Shown piece by piece: positions 27,675 through 37,927 of a stretch of 63,356 bases of DNA. The notes beneath the pieces are model-generated. The model was not told the origin of the DNA. It did not search any database and saw nothing but the letters and a program-made list of their open reading frames with translations. The DNA is from Leptospira kemamanensis (GTDB taxonomy: Bacteria; Spirochaetota; Leptospiria; Leptospirales; Leptospiraceae). Position 1 is the stretch's first letter; each line of letters begins with the position of its first letter. The stretch covers positions 1 through 63,356 of the forward strand of contig NZ_RQGG01000015.1 in assembly GCF_004769665.1 (NCBI RefSeq). The letters are read 5' to 3'. The position numbers and the translations under genes were made by a program.

Positions 27675-29375
27675 TTGAATTCAACCAACCCATCCTCCCC
27701 CAAAAATGAGACCACTTCCTTCGGCGAATTATTAGAGAAGTGGGAATCGCAGTCACAAGCACAAGAACAAGAGAACTCCGCAGGAAAAGGCACCCTGATT
27801 GAAGGGACTGTAGTCGATGTCATCGGTGACACTGTTTTCCTTGATATTGGAGAAAAATTAGAAGCTCGTGTTTCTCGTGAAGACTTCTCTGAAACGCCAA
27901 AACGTGGTGAGAAAGTCAGTGCGATCATCAAAAAGCGGGTCGACGGGTATTGTGTCCTCTCCAAAAAAGAAGCGGACCAAAGAGTTGGTTGGGAAACCAT
28001 CAAAGATGCAAGTCAAAACGGATATCCCCTCTCTGGCAAAATTGTCGGCGAAGTGAAAAACAAAGGTTACCTCGTAGAAAGTGAAGGAATCCAATTATTC
28101 CTCCCTGCTTCTCACGTAGGTGTCCGTTTCAAAGAATCCACTGAAGGTGGAAAAGAGTTTTCCTTCAAAATCATTGAACTCAACGAAAAAACGAGAACCG
28201 GTGTGGTGTCTCGAAAAACCCTTCTCGACGAAATCAACGGCGAAAAGTGGGAAGAACTCCTCGGTAAGGTCAAAGTAGGAGACAAGGTAACAGGAAAGGT
28301 GGTTAAAATTGCCAATTTTGGTGTTTTCCTTTCTGTTTACGATGTAGTAGGACTTCTTCGTCAAAACGATATCTCTTATAAAAAATTTGCTCCTTTCAAA
28401 CAATACTTCAACATCGGCGCGGAAGTCGAAGTGATTGTCTTAGAAGTTGATAAGGAAAATAACAAACTTTCCCTAGGCATCAAACAGTTGTATGAAGATC
28501 CTTGGGCTTGGGCAAAGAAAGAACTCGAAAAAGGAATGGTGGTGCGAGGAATCGTGACTTCCCTTACTAACTTCGGTGCTTTCGTTGAACTCAAAGAAGG
28601 TTTAGAAGGACTCATCCATACAACAGAACTTTCTTGGGCAAAAAAACCACCTCATCCAAAAGATGTTTTGAAAAAAGGCCAAGAAGTTGACTCTGAAATT
28701 TTAGACATTGATTTCGAAGCAAGACGTTTGTCTCTCGGACTCAAACAACTCCTTCCTAACCCTTGGGAAGCTCTTTCTGCAAACGTTCGTGCAGGAAATG
28801 TTCTCGAAGGTAAAATCACTGGAATCACTAAATACGGTGCTTTCGTAGAAGTAGAAAGTGGAATCGAAGGACTCATTCATATCTCCGACATCACTTGGGA
28901 TGAAAAAGAAAAGAACCCTTTAAACCTCCTCAAAAAAGGCCAATCGGTTCAATACAAAATCCTAGATGTCAACTTAGATGCACAACGCATTAGCTGTGGA
29001 TTAAAACAACTTTCTGAGCATCCTTATGAAGCTCTTCGCAAAAAATACCCACCAGGTACTCTTGTAGAAGGTCGTGTGAAATCCATCGTTAGTTTTGGGG
29101 TGTTTGTGGAAGTGGAACCAGGTTACGAAGGCCTTGTTCACATTTCTGAAATCCCAGATGGTCGTAACATCAAGTTAGAAGACCTTTACAAAGTAGGTGA
29201 TTCTGTTCGCACTGTTGTGGTGAAAATTGAACCTAACAACAAAAAGATCTCCCTCTCAATCAAAGACTTTGATAAAGCTGTAGAAAGAGAAGAGATGGCT
29301 AAATACATGAAGGAAGACAACCAACCTTCACGTGAATCCATCGGATCTTTTATGAATTTAAACCAAAACCGATAG
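27675..29375 (+). CDS. rpsA: 30S ribosomal protein S1
   Basis: Six S1 RNA-binding repeats of ~70 residues can be seen (roughly 30-100, 115-180, 195-265, 280-350, 367-437, 454-524), each with FGVFV/YGAFVE and GLVH/GLIH strands. S1 delivers mRNA to the 30S subunit. An in-frame stop at 27669 forces a TTG start at 27675, with no AGGAG-like site in front; weak initiation fits the autoregulation known for S1 mRNAs in E. coli. Length is 566. Confidence 0.95.
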   Translation: MNSTNPSSPKNETTSFGELLEKWESQSQAQEQENSAGKGTLIEGTVVDVIGDTVFLDIGEKLEARVSREDFSETPKRGEKVSAIIKKRVDGYCVLSKKEADQRVGWETIKDASQNGYPLSGKIVGEVKNKGYLVESEGIQLFLPASHVGVRFKESTEGGKEFSFKIIELNEKTRTGVVSRKTLLDEINGEKWEELLGKVKVGDKVTGKVVKIANFGVFLSVYDVVGLLRQNDISYKKFAPFKQYFNIGAEVEVIVLEVDKENNKLSLGIKQLYEDPWAWAKKELEKGMVVRGIVTSLTNFGAFVELKEGLEGLIHTTELSWAKKPPHPKDVLKKGQEVDSEILDIDFEARRLSLGLKQLLPNPWEALSANVRAGNVLEGKITGITKYGAFVEVESGIEGLIHISDITWDEKEKNPLNLLKKGQSVQYKILDVNLDAQRISCGLKQLSEHPYEALRKKYPPGTLVEGRVKSIVSFGVFVEVEPGYEGLVHISEIPDGRNIKLEDLYKVGDSVRTVVVKIEPNNKKISLSIKDFDKAVEREEMAKYMKEDNQPSRESIGSFMNLNQNR

Positions 29376-29379
29376 GTCT

Positions 29380-30126
29380 ATGGATAAGTTTCATAAGAAG
29401 AACATCATCGAACAAAAAAAACAAGCCGAACTCATCGAGAAGGATGAGTTCGCTGATTTTGAAGGTTCCAAAGCGGAACTTGTTTTTTTAAAGTTCACTC
29501 ATTTTTTATCTAAAAATCGTAAGTCTGTATTTATCAGTCTAGCATCTGCTATCGTTGTGTTAGCTGGTGTGATTGGTTTTTTTGAATACAGACAATATCT
29601 TTTTGATAAAGAAACGGTTACCTTAGAAGACTTAAAACTCACTCATCAAAAAGTAAATGTTAGTTTGGATGCACAAATCCAAAGTTTGGAAGTGTTTTTA
29701 CAAAACCAAAGTACCGGTCGAATGGAACTTCGAGTTTGGAAAGACCTTTCTAAGTTGTATGCTGAGAAGGGTGAATTTGGGAAAGCAGCGTCTTACTTAG
29801 AAGATGCGGCAAAAAAAATCGATACTCCCAAAGAAATCAAAGCTCTTTATTTTTACATCGCGGGCAATTACCGGGAACGTGAAAAAAACAATGCCAAATC
29901 TTTAGAAAATTATAAAATCGCAGCGACTGTGGTGGAACCGGCTCGTGAACTCAATGGGTTCAAAGCATGGTCTTATTACCAAGCAGGACGGTTGTCTTTC
30001 CTTACGGGAGATAAACCAGGTGCGAAACAATTCTTAGAAAAAGCTGTAAAACTCGATGGCGCAGAATCTGGGGAAGAAGTGAAACTTCTTTCTAGTTATT
30101 TACTGCTGAAACTCGGGAAAAACTAA
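29380..30126 (+). CDS. Membrane-anchored TPR protein (YfgM-like layout)
   Basis: The protein has a charged cytoplasmic N-terminus (~45 residues), one membrane helix (residues ~50-70, VFISLASAIVVLAGVIGFFEY), and a periplasmic domain of TPR-like helices (LRVWKDLSKLYAEKGEFGKAASYL; AWSYYQAGRLSFLTGDKPGA). This layout recalls YfgM, which assists periplasmic chaperones at the Sec translocon, but sequence identity cannot be judged. It sits four bases after rpsA and three before hisG, so is probably co-transcribed. Confidence 0.7.
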   Translation: MDKFHKKNIIEQKKQAELIEKDEFADFEGSKAELVFLKFTHFLSKNRKSVFISLASAIVVLAGVIGFFEYRQYLFDKETVTLEDLKLTHQKVNVSLDAQIQSLEVFLQNQSTGRMELRVWKDLSKLYAEKGEFGKAASYLEDAAKKIDTPKEIKALYFYIAGNYREREKNNAKSLENYKIAATVVEPARELNGFKAWSYYQAGRLSFLTGDKPGAKQFLEKAVKLDGAESGEEVKLLSSYLLLKLGKN

Positions 30127-30129
30127 CTT

Positions 30130-30744
30130 ATGTTAACTTTGGCTCTCCCGAAAGGTAGGCTTGCCGAAGAAACTGCACTTCTTTTGCAATCCAAAGGGTG
30201 GCTAAAAAATTTGCCATCTGAGGGTTCCAAAGAACTTACTTACGTCTCCGAAGACAAACGCCTCCGCCTATTATTTGTTAGATCCCAAGATGTATGCACC
30301 TATGTGGAAGAAGCAGCTGCAGATGCTGGAATTGTGGGTTGGGATATCCTAAAAGAGGGTGGTTTCGACCTTGTGGCACCTGTGGATCTCAAATTAGGAG
30401 CCTGTCGTCTCTCCCTCGCATCCTTCCCTGACTTTGATCTCTTCGCCAAACGTTCCAAAGTGCGTGTGGCAACCAAATACCCGAACCTCACTCGGGAGTA
30501 TTTTTTTTCCAAAGGCATTTCTTGTGAAATCATCAAACTCTATGGTTCGATAGAACTTGCTCCCATTGTAGGTCTTTCGGACTGTATTGTGGACTTAGTT
30601 TCCACTGGTGGCACCTTAAAAGCCAACGGTCTCAAGGAATTTGAGTCGATTTTGTATAGTACGGCCCGTTTAGTGAGCAATCGATCCTCTTTTTATCACA
30701 AACACGCCGAATTACGGTCTCTTATCGAGAGCCTAGAAAATTAA
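30130..30744 (+). CDS. hisG: ATP phosphoribosyltransferase, short form
   Basis: HisG joins ATP and PRPP in the first step of histidine synthesis. The start [15 protein letters not shown] and the PRPP-binding segment [16 protein letters not shown] identify it. At 204 residues it lacks the C-terminal His-sensing domain, so it is the short form that needs the HisZ regulatory partner, which is not in the window. It is in the apparent rpsA operon. Confidence 0.95.
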   Translation: MLTLALPKGRLAEETALLLQSKGWLKNLPSEGSKELTYVSEDKRLRLLFVRSQDVCTYVEEAAADAGIVGWDILKEGGFDLVAPVDLKLGACRLSLASFPDFDLFAKRSKVRVATKYPNLTREYFFSKGISCEIIKLYGSIELAPIVGLSDCIVDLVSTGGTLKANGLKEFESILYSTARLVSNRSSFYHKHAELRSLIESLEN

Positions 30745-30764
30745 AATATTGTTTTCACATCGGA

Positions 30765-30795
30765 TTTCCAAAACATAGTAAAAACCAGTTATAAT
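30765..30795 (+). promoter_or_regulatory. Candidate promoter for rpmF-plsX
   Basis: A perfect -10 hexamer TATAAT lies at 30790-30795, with TTTCCA (30765-30770) or TTCCAA as a weak -35 at 18-19 base spacing. It is in the 67-base gap after hisG and 17 bases before the rpmF start, with an AGAGGA ribosome site in between. The leader would be very short. Confidence 0.4.
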
Positions 30796-30811
30796 TCCAT
30801 AGAGGATAGCC

Positions 30812-31012
30812 ATGGCAGTCCCAAAGAGACGTAAATCAAAATCGAAAGTTAGAACGAAAAGAGCCCATCACGCGATAGGCAAACCTAACTTAAACCCGTG
30901 TTCCAATTGTGGATCATTTGTTCTTTCCCACCGTGTATGCCCTTATTGCGGTTTTTATAAGGGTAAACTCGTAGTCGCTCAAAAAGTTAAAAAAACGACC
31001 GAAGATAACTAA
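30812..31012 (+). CDS. rpmF: 50S ribosomal protein L32
   Basis: The 66-residue basic protein opens [12 protein letters not shown] and has a zinc ribbon, CSNCG and CPYCG, of the zinc-binding (C+) form. L32 sits near the peptidyl-transferase exit region. The rpmF-plsX pairing is a common bacterial arrangement linking ribosome and phospholipid synthesis; plsX follows after five bases. Confidence 0.96.
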   Translation: MAVPKRRKSKSKVRTKRAHHAIGKPNLNPCSNCGSFVLSHRVCPYCGFYKGKLVVAQKVKKTTEDN

Positions 31013-31017
31013 CCGTC

Positions 31018-32040
31018 ATGTGGGTCGCCGTGGACGCGATGAGCGGAGATTACGGCCCTGAAGGTATTGTCGAGGGCGCGGTGCTGGCAGTACGAGAATT
31101 CGGACTGTCTGTTTCGCTCGTTGGCGATGAACAAGAGTTACTTGATATCCTGTTAAAATTCGATTATGACACAGAAAAAATCCGTGTCATACATTCTACC
31201 GAGATCATCGGTATGAATGATTCTCCATCCATAGCTGTCCGCGCTATGGAGGATTCTTCCGTAGTCAAAGCAGTTCGTTTAGTAGCAGATAAAGAATGTA
31301 TCGGTGTGTTTTCCCCGGGAAACACTGGCGCTACTATGGCCGCTGCATTATTACACCTTGGTCGCCTACCTGGCGTTTTACGCCCACCCATTGCGGCTCA
31401 TATTCCCAGAGAAGAAGGGCCACCTGTACTTCTGTTAGATGCCGGTGCCAATGTTGACTGCAAACCAGAATACCTTGCGCAATTTGCCATTATGGGTGAA
31501 ATTTATGCAAAAGAACTATTTGGCATCAAAAGTCCCAAAGTAGGAATCCTATCCAATGGGGAAGAAGACAAAAAAGGAAATACCGTTTCTGTCAAAACCT
31601 TTGATCTCTTAAAAAAAATTCCGTTTAACTTTGTCGGTAATGTGGAAGGACGTGATTTATACGGTAGTGGACGAGAAGTGGATGTTGTCGTCTGTGATGG
31701 ATTTATAGGAAACATTGTCCTAAAAGCCACAGAAGGTCTTGCGAAATCAATTTTCAATGTCTTACGCAATTCCATCAGACAATCTAGCCTTGCAAAAACA
31801 GGTGCTTTATTATTAAAATCCACATTTACTGCTGTGAAAAAACGATTGGATTACGCTGAATATGGCGGCGCACTTCTGCTAGGTGTGGAAGGGATTTGTA
31901 TGATTGGACATGGATCGTCTAACGCTCTTGCGGTGAAGAATGCAGTAAGAGTGATTGCTGAATGTGCTAAACATGGCATCAACGAAAGAATTCGTGAACG
32001 TTTGGGAGAATATAAAAATATCTTGGGGGATTCTCACTAA
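31018..32040 (+). CDS. plsX: Phosphate acyltransferase PlsX
   Basis: PlsX makes acyl-phosphate from acyl-ACP for phospholipid synthesis. The start [20 protein letters not shown] and the block [20 protein letters not shown] are characteristic, as is [17 protein letters not shown]. Length (340) is normal. It is co-transcribed with rpmF; fabG follows after 160 bases with no gene in the gap. Confidence 0.95.
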   Translation: MWVAVDAMSGDYGPEGIVEGAVLAVREFGLSVSLVGDEQELLDILLKFDYDTEKIRVIHSTEIIGMNDSPSIAVRAMEDSSVVKAVRLVADKECIGVFSPGNTGATMAAALLHLGRLPGVLRPPIAAHIPREEGPPVLLLDAGANVDCKPEYLAQFAIMGEIYAKELFGIKSPKVGILSNGEEDKKGNTVSVKTFDLLKKIPFNFVGNVEGRDLYGSGREVDVVVCDGFIGNIVLKATEGLAKSIFNVLRNSIRQSSLAKTGALLLKSTFTAVKKRLDYAEYGGALLLGVEGICMIGHGSSNALAVKNAVRVIAECAKHGINERIRERLGEYKNILGDSH

Positions 32041-32200
32041 AAAAACAGAGAATCAAAAAGAGAGAGTTTGGATCGCGTATTTAGATATCTCGCAGAATTA
32101 GAATTAGGTGATTTTGCGATTCGAATTTGGACATGTTTGTTTTCATTTATTTGATTTGTTTAGTAAATTGTTTAGGAATTAGAAAAAAGAGGAACCAAAA

Positions 32201-32962
32201 ATGATCAGTTTATCAGGGAAAACAGCCATCGTAACCGGTGGTGCAAGAGGAATCGGAAAGGCAACTTGTTTGAAACTTGCATCTCTTGGTGCAAACATCG
32301 TTGTAGCAGACATGAACCCAGAAGCAACAAACGCTACTGCGGAAGAACTTAAATCCAAAGGATACAAAGCAATCGCAGTTGTTGCCAATGTATCTGTGGA
32401 AGAAGATGCTCAAAAACTAATTGATACAGCAAAAAAAGAATTTGGATCAGTTGATATCCTTGTGAATAACGCAGGTATCACTCGTGATACACTCCTTATG
32501 AGAATGAAAAAAGAGCAGTGGGATGCGGTCATTGCTGTAAACCTTACTGGAACTTATCTCTGTACACAAGCAGCGATCAAAGTGATGATGAAACAAGAAA
32601 ATGGTGGATCCATCATTAACTTATCTTCTATCTCTGGCGAAAACGGAAATATTGGACAAACAAATTACTCTGCATCAAAAGCAGGTGTGATTGGTTTTAC
32701 AAAAGCTGTGGCTCTTGAGATGGCTTCTAGAAAAGTTCGTTGTAATGCGATTGCTCCAGGTTTCATTGCAACAGAAATGACAGAAGCAATTCCTGAGAAT
32801 ATCAGACACGGTATGGTGCAAGCGATTCCATTAAAACGTGCTGGTCTTCCTGAAGACATCGCAAATGGAATTGCATTCCTTGCATCAGATGCTTCTTCTT
32901 TTATCACAGGGCATATCCTGGACATCAATGGTGGTGGCTTTTTACCAGGTGGCGGTCACTAA
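32201..32962 (+). CDS. fabG: 3-oxoacyl-ACP reductase
   Basis: The short-chain dehydrogenase fold is complete: NADP loop TGGARGIG near residue 13, NNAG near 88, the catalytic Ser in INLSSISG and the YSASK Tyr-Lys pair near 153-157. With plsX upstream and acpP downstream, a FabG role in fatty-acid elongation is likely. Length (253) fits. An AGAGGA site precedes the start. A loose inverted repeat CCACTTG/CAAGTGG (32982-33009) after the stop may end transcription. Confidence 0.92.
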   Translation: MISLSGKTAIVTGGARGIGKATCLKLASLGANIVVADMNPEATNATAEELKSKGYKAIAVVANVSVEEDAQKLIDTAKKEFGSVDILVNNAGITRDTLLMRMKKEQWDAVIAVNLTGTYLCTQAAIKVMMKQENGGSIINLSSISGENGNIGQTNYSASKAGVIGFTKAVALEMASRKVRCNAIAPGFIATEMTEAIPENIRHGMVQAIPLKRAGLPEDIANGIAFLASDASSFITGHILDINGGGFLPGGGH

Positions 32963-33072
32963 AAAGAAGGATTCTTTCCATCCACTTGGGGTATCTACAT
33001 CTCAAGTGGAGTCATTTCTCACCACACAGAACCAATTTCACAATATTTCTCCTCATCCACTGATCGATTTTC

Positions 33073-34197
33073 CTACTTTTGTTTCAACGGTTTCGATTGG
33101 TAAGAAAAAGCTCTTGGAATTTCCATTGTGTAAGCAATCCCTTCAAATTCATTTGTAAAAAATCCATACCCGTCCAACTCAGAAATTACTTCCGCTAACA
33201 TTGATTTGGGGATTAGAAGATTTGCTGAGTCTCTTGCTGGATCAAAATTGATTTCTTCATTTTCTCTTTTGATCAGTTTGTCTTGTGAAATTGTGGCGCC
33301 AGAAATTCCTAATTTTGCCAGTTTCATTAAAATTTTTTCAACAGTTCCTTCTTTGGCATTGAGGTGGATATTGACTCCTTCAAAGTAATTTCGTTTTCTT
33401 CCCCCTTTGCGAAAGGTTGTGAATTGCCTTCTCCATTCTAGATTCCCATACAAATGGTCTAAAGCAGAAATCACTTGTTCCATACTTGCCGCTTGTTTGG
33501 GTCCATCCAAACTGATTTTGGTATTGATGAGTCCTCGTTTGATTGGGTATTGGAAGATAAATCCTTTTCCTGGTAGGTCGAGTTTCCCTGCTTCGATAAT
33601 AAAATTCAAAGCATGTTCTGCGTCAGAAGAATGGACAACCATCTTCACAATTTCTTTTTCTTTTGGAATGGTAATTCGTAAGAGTCCAAGTCGGTCACGG
33701 AGTCCTCTTCCGATCCCATAAGTGATTGTGGGAACAGCAATTCCATTCTCCAAAATATAATGGGACATGTTGTCGGCAGCTCCTCTTTGGATGATACAGA
33801 AAATACCAGTAAGTCCAGTAAATCCGAGAGCTTTTTTCACTTTCATGGGATTGTGATAGAGGAAGGATTCCGCGATTGGGTTGTATACTTTCACTTCTTC
33901 TGAATAAATCGAACCATGCCCAGGAATTGTGAGATCAGCCGCTTCTATGATGGAATTTAATAAAAAATCTTCCGTTTTTTTGTCGGTAAACACTTGGAAG
34001 ATGACCACTGGTAGGTCATAAAGTTGGTTACTCGAATACAAATTTAATAAAAAAATTCGATTCCGTTTTAAAATAGGATACCGACCTAGTTCCCAAGAAT
34101 AATACGGAACATTCAAATCTTTGAATGTTTTTTGTAATTCGTCACTTAAGTCTTTATGGACAATTGTTGTAATTCGAATCGCGTCACAATGGTTCAT
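33073..34197 (-). CDS. Protein with three PII-like domains, partner of DUF1538 protein
   Basis: I start it at the ATG reading MNHCDAIRITTIVHKDL (34197), which overlaps the stop of the upstream DUF1538 gene as ATGA. The ~374 residues divide into three alternating beta-alpha-beta domains: ~1-100, ~115-230 (with IIQRGAADNMSHYILENGI and GIGRGLRDRLGLLRITIPKEK, strongly PII-like) and ~240-374. PII proteins trimerise and sense ADP/ATP and effectors; three fused domains could make a pseudo-trimer in one chain. The coupling suggests it regulates the membrane partner. Ligand unknown. Confidence 0.7.
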   Translation of the reverse strand: MNHCDAIRITTIVHKDLSDELQKTFKDLNVPYYSWELGRYPILKRNRIFLLNLYSSNQLYDLPVVIFQVFTDKKTEDFLLNSIIEAADLTIPGHGSIYSEEVKVYNPIAESFLYHNPMKVKKALGFTGLTGIFCIIQRGAADNMSHYILENGIAVPTITYGIGRGLRDRLGLLRITIPKEKEIVKMVVHSSDAEHALNFIIEAGKLDLPGKGFIFQYPIKRGLINTKISLDGPKQAASMEQVISALDHLYGNLEWRRQFTTFRKGGRKRNYFEGVNIHLNAKEGTVEKILMKLAKLGISGATISQDKLIKRENEEINFDPARDSANLLIPKSMLAEVISELDGYGFFTNEFEGIAYTMEIPRAFSYQSKPLKQK

Positions 34198-36104
34198 TCT
34201 GATTCCGTCTCCAATTCTGCGATGGATTGTCTTCTGGCGCGTTCCATCCATAATCCCATGATGAGAACGGTGAGAACAGGGAAAATAGCAGTGGAAGAGA
34301 GAACACCAAATCCATCGACGATATTGAGTTGGTTTCCAATTCCTAACCCTAATACAATCACTAAGGGAACAGTAATTGGACCTGTGGTGACACCTGCACT
34401 ATCCCAGGCGATATCGATGAATTCGGGTTTGCTGACAAGTGTTAATAAAATCAAAACAAGATAAGACGGTAATAATATATAAAGTAAGGGAATACTGATT
34501 AGGATTTTTAAAATCCCTAACAAAGTTCCAATTCCTACACCAATCCCAACGGCTTGGATCAGAATTGTTTTTTTGACGGTTCCAACTGTTACTTCTTCTA
34601 CGCTATTTCCTAATGCACTTAACGCAGGTTCTGCTAGGGTTGCACTGTATCCTAATACAAAAGCAAAAACCAATACAACAAAATAACCTAATAGATTTTC
34701 TTCCTTGCCAAATAATGGTCCATGGATCGGAACATATTGGTAAAGTTTGGATTCAGGATGATAATTTTTTTCACGGTAGGGAATTTGGCTAAATGACTTT
34801 TTCTCCTTTAAATAGAAGAACTCTTCTGTGGTTCCAACTTCATCTGTGGCTTTTACAACTATCGAAGGATTAAATCCCTGGATTTCGCGAATTGAGTCTG
34901 TTAGTTCAATCGAACGAAAGGAGGAAGGTAATTTATTTCCAACTTGGCTCCCTAATTTACTCAAACCAAAAAAGATTCCAAAATTGAAAATGGAAAGTCC
35001 AATCAAAACAAAAACAATTCCTAAATACAATTCGTCGGCAAAAGGAACTGATTCTTTCAAAATGAAGTATAAAAAAATAAGTAAACATCCTGCTAGCGGT
35101 AAAATTGCTTGGAGTGAATTCGTAAATCCCTCACCCATACCTTCTAAAATTTTTGAAATTTTACTATGGATAGAAAGTTGAGAAGTTTGTTCCCGATTTA
35201 AGTCTCCATTTTGAAAATTGATTTCTTTTTCACCAAACATCAGTTTGTGTTCTTGTGCTGATATTCCACCTTTTAGAAAAACTTCTTTGGGCATTGGATT
35301 TGGCACTACACTGGAAAAATATATTCCTACAAAAAAAACACTAAAAATGGGAAACAAGGAGGCGAGAGTCACAACACCAAATCCAGTTGTGGAATCACTG
35401 GATTGTGCTGATTTAGAAACTCCTATTCCTAATGCAACAATCAAGGGAACGGTGAGAGAACCCGTTGCCACAACTCCTGAATCCCAAGCAAGACCCGAAA
35501 CCAATCGTAAGTTTTCATCAAAAAAAGAATAAACAGTGATACAAAGTAATACAACCAAACTTGGAATCAAAAATTTCGAAAGAGAAACTCCGTAGATGAT
35601 TCTTAGAACTCCCAGTACGATTGATACACCAACACCGAAAGCAATACTGAAAAATAAAACATCTGCTCCTTCATTCAGAAGGTGATAAAGCAGTGGCGCT
35701 TCCCAGGGAGAAACGGTGGACCCACATTGTTTTAAAACAGCGATGGCAGGTTCAGCAAGTGTCGCTACAATCCCAACAAATAAACAAAAAAGAATGATCG
35801 AAAACAATCCAACTTTTCTAGGAAGTCGAAGGCCAATGCTTTCTCCTAAAGGCATAATCCCTAAATACAATCCTTCCATAAAAAAAGTAAGTCCGAGTAT
35901 GATTGCAAAAATTCCAATCGAGATAGTTCCTGCTTCTTTGATCGGAATCCTTAATATGATGAGTTGGAATAAGGTTAGATACAAAACAACCCACACGACT
36001 GATTTCGTTTGTAACCATAATTTCTTTTGAAAATAAGGTACTATGAGTGTAATTGCTTCGCGAAATCCTATGTGGATGGATTCTTCTTTTTCGTTCCTTG
36101 CCAT
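34194..36104 (-). CDS. DUF1538 integral membrane protein
   Basis: The 636-residue protein has an internal duplication, each half of ~300 residues with about six membrane helices. The halves share the motifs LAEPAIAVL / LAEPALSAL and AWDSGVVATGSLTVPLIVAL / AWDSAGVTTGPITVPLVIVL, which identify DUF1538. The repeated Pro/Gly-rich hydrophobic hairpins look like a transporter with inverted or parallel repeats, but no substrate is established. It is coupled to the PII-like gene, an arrangement I remember from other bacteria. Confidence 0.8.
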   Translation of the reverse strand: MARNEKEESIHIGFREAITLIVPYFQKKLWLQTKSVVWVVLYLTLFQLIILRIPIKEAGTISIGIFAIILGLTFFMEGLYLGIMPLGESIGLRLPRKVGLFSIILFCLFVGIVATLAEPAIAVLKQCGSTVSPWEAPLLYHLLNEGADVLFFSIAFGVGVSIVLGVLRIIYGVSLSKFLIPSLVVLLCITVYSFFDENLRLVSGLAWDSGVVATGSLTVPLIVALGIGVSKSAQSSDSTTGFGVVTLASLFPIFSVFFVGIYFSSVVPNPMPKEVFLKGGISAQEHKLMFGEKEINFQNGDLNREQTSQLSIHSKISKILEGMGEGFTNSLQAILPLAGCLLIFLYFILKESVPFADELYLGIVFVLIGLSIFNFGIFFGLSKLGSQVGNKLPSSFRSIELTDSIREIQGFNPSIVVKATDEVGTTEEFFYLKEKKSFSQIPYREKNYHPESKLYQYVPIHGPLFGKEENLLGYFVVLVFAFVLGYSATLAEPALSALGNSVEEVTVGTVKKTILIQAVGIGVGIGTLLGILKILISIPLLYILLPSYLVLILLTLVSKPEFIDIAWDSAGVTTGPITVPLVIVLGLGIGNQLNIVDGFGVLSSTAIFPVLTVLIMGLWMERARRQSIAELETESE

Positions 36105-36209
36105 TTGGCCAAACTGCCAGATAAAAAGTTTTTTGAAAAGGGATTTTAATTTGGAAAAGAATGTCTCTTGGTTTTCACCAAGAGACGAAAGTGTAAACTG
36201 GGAAAGAAT

Positions 36210-37551
36210 TTAATACTTGTAAGCTTTGTCTTCCTGAATGAATTTTTTTGTGGTGGTTGCTTGAAGATTGATTGGTGCTGGTTTAACCCTATTAAATGCA
36301 GCACCAACATTCCCTGTATTATTGAGCTGTGGGTTATAATCAAATACACTTACTGCATTTAAGTCAGTTCTCCATTTAAAATCAGTAGGGACTTGGTTGA
36401 TACTTGAGTCTGGATGTGTAGCAATGAGTGATGTCCATTCGACAAGTGAACCATCATAGTATGTCGATGGATACCCGAGAATATTTAAGGCAGCAAATCC
36501 GTTCGAAAGGCACATAGGTTTTTCCAGTAGTCTCTGCAATATTGCGGTCACCGGTCGCTGTCCATACTACTGGAGCTCCAGCAGAATCCCAACTAGTCGT
36601 AATGTATTGTGTAATATTTCCATTCACTCCGGCAGATCTTGAGGCTGAAGCTCCAAATTGTGCTGTCGGCCTTGCGTCAATTAAGAACTGTTTTGTGGTA
36701 AGCCCTGGGATTTGTGCTTCTAGATTGTTTTTTGCAATTTCGTAGATGTCTTCAAGTCCAGAAGTGATGATGGTATTATCCACTCTTATACTTTTCACAC
36801 TAAAGTTTCCTTTTCCGGGAAGCGTACTTTTGGATGAACTGGTTTGAGCTGTATAAGTTTGTGCAAAGTTACTTCGCAAATTACCATTTAATATTGCAAG
36901 GTGTTTGATATCAACACCCCAATACCGTAACCAATAAACACCTCTGGTAATATCTTGAACTCCACCTGCCGCAGTTGCAGTTGCTGTTCCCGGGTCAGCG
37001 GCAACTGTGGTTCCATTTCCAGTACCAACAGCAAAAACGATTAGATCTCTTGTTGGATTGATGCCAAATGTATTCAGCCAATCATCGACAAATTCACCAT
37101 TTGCTTGGTAAGCAACTGAATTGGAAAAAAGACCAGAATCTCTTGTCTGGTTGAAACGAAAACCGGTTCGGTAATCATTTAATTCGTATACATAAACACC
37201 CTTTGAGGCATCCGATTTTACGTAAGCTAGATGAGAATCTGCTGCAACTCGGTTCGCCACATCTGTTTGTAAGATGATTAGATTTCCTGTGATATGGCTT
37301 GGTTTGTTTGCCTGCCAATCGGACACAAATCGATTTAAGGTAGATCCTGTGATGAGTCCCCAATTGTTTTCGTTGTAATCCTCTGCTGACTCATTGACTA
37401 AATCAGTTGCTGAATTCACTTTCACTTGGTTGGCTAAAGAGAGTAATAACCCGGCAAGTAAGGCATCATTGTTGTCTTTTTTTTCTGTACAAAAAACAAA
37501 AGAGGAAAGTAGGAATAGGGAAGAGAGAGTTTTTGTCCATTTCTGAATCAT
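36210..37551 (-). pseudogene. Frameshifted rhodanese-like lipoprotein
   Basis: Two overlapping frames on the minus strand together make one protein of about 446 residues, paralogous to the one at 60339-61715. The first (37551 to 36454) has the lipobox SSFVFC and the rhodanese-like N-terminal half (LIVFAVGTGNG, YWLRYWGVDIKHLAILNG). The second (from about 36520 to 36210) has CLSNGFAALNILGYPSTYYD with the catalytic-type Cys. The break is in a run of five A on the coding strand (T5 at 36519-36523); removing one A restores GKPMCLSNG. An AGGAG ribosome site precedes the start. It may be a real lesion, a sequencing error, or a slippage switch. Confidence 0.8.
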
Positions 37552-37896
37552 GGCTGGCTCCTAAAAAATAAATTTCTTAGGGTTGATTTCGGACTCCCTT
37601 TTGGTTTCGGGAAGTAGAATCTGTTATAGCGGAATATAATTCTGTTAAAATAGATCAATCTATTGGAATTCAGAGTAAGATATTGCCAAAGCTCCGAAAG
37701 GAAGACAGATTGGTTCTTTTTTATTGGGTACTCGGTGGATTATCGGTTATAATCTATGTTAGGTGATGTTAGAATGATGGCAAAGGTTTCAAGAGGAAAA
37801 TAATCTATTTAGACTTGCCAAAAATTCCGACAATTTCATTTTAAAAAAACGCTAGGCGTACATATATACCTGGCGGAAAACGATTTAACACTTGCC
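37552..37896. other. Intergenic region between divergent rhodanese remnant and acpP
   Basis: This stretch has no gene. It must carry promoters in both directions. Visible items are a small dyad TAGATCAATCTA around 37661-37672 and a possible acpP -35, TTGCCA at 37815-37820, with a poor -10 (ATTTTA) 17 bases later. The last part (TAGGCGTACATATATACC) is an alternative. I see no RNA gene. Confidence 0.35.
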
Positions 37897-37912
37897 CCAC
37901 TGTTCACAGTGG
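37897..37912 (+). promoter_or_regulatory. Stem-loop just upstream of the acpP ribosome site
   Basis: CCACTG (37897-37902), loop TTCA, CAGTGG (37907-37912) form a perfect six-pair hairpin whose 3' foot is four bases before the GGAGG ribosome site of acpP. It would be in the 5' leader and could stabilise the mRNA or gate initiation; there is no T-run, so it is not a terminator. It could equally be a DNA operator dyad. Confidence 0.45.
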
Positions 37913-37927
37913 CCTGGAGGATATAAA

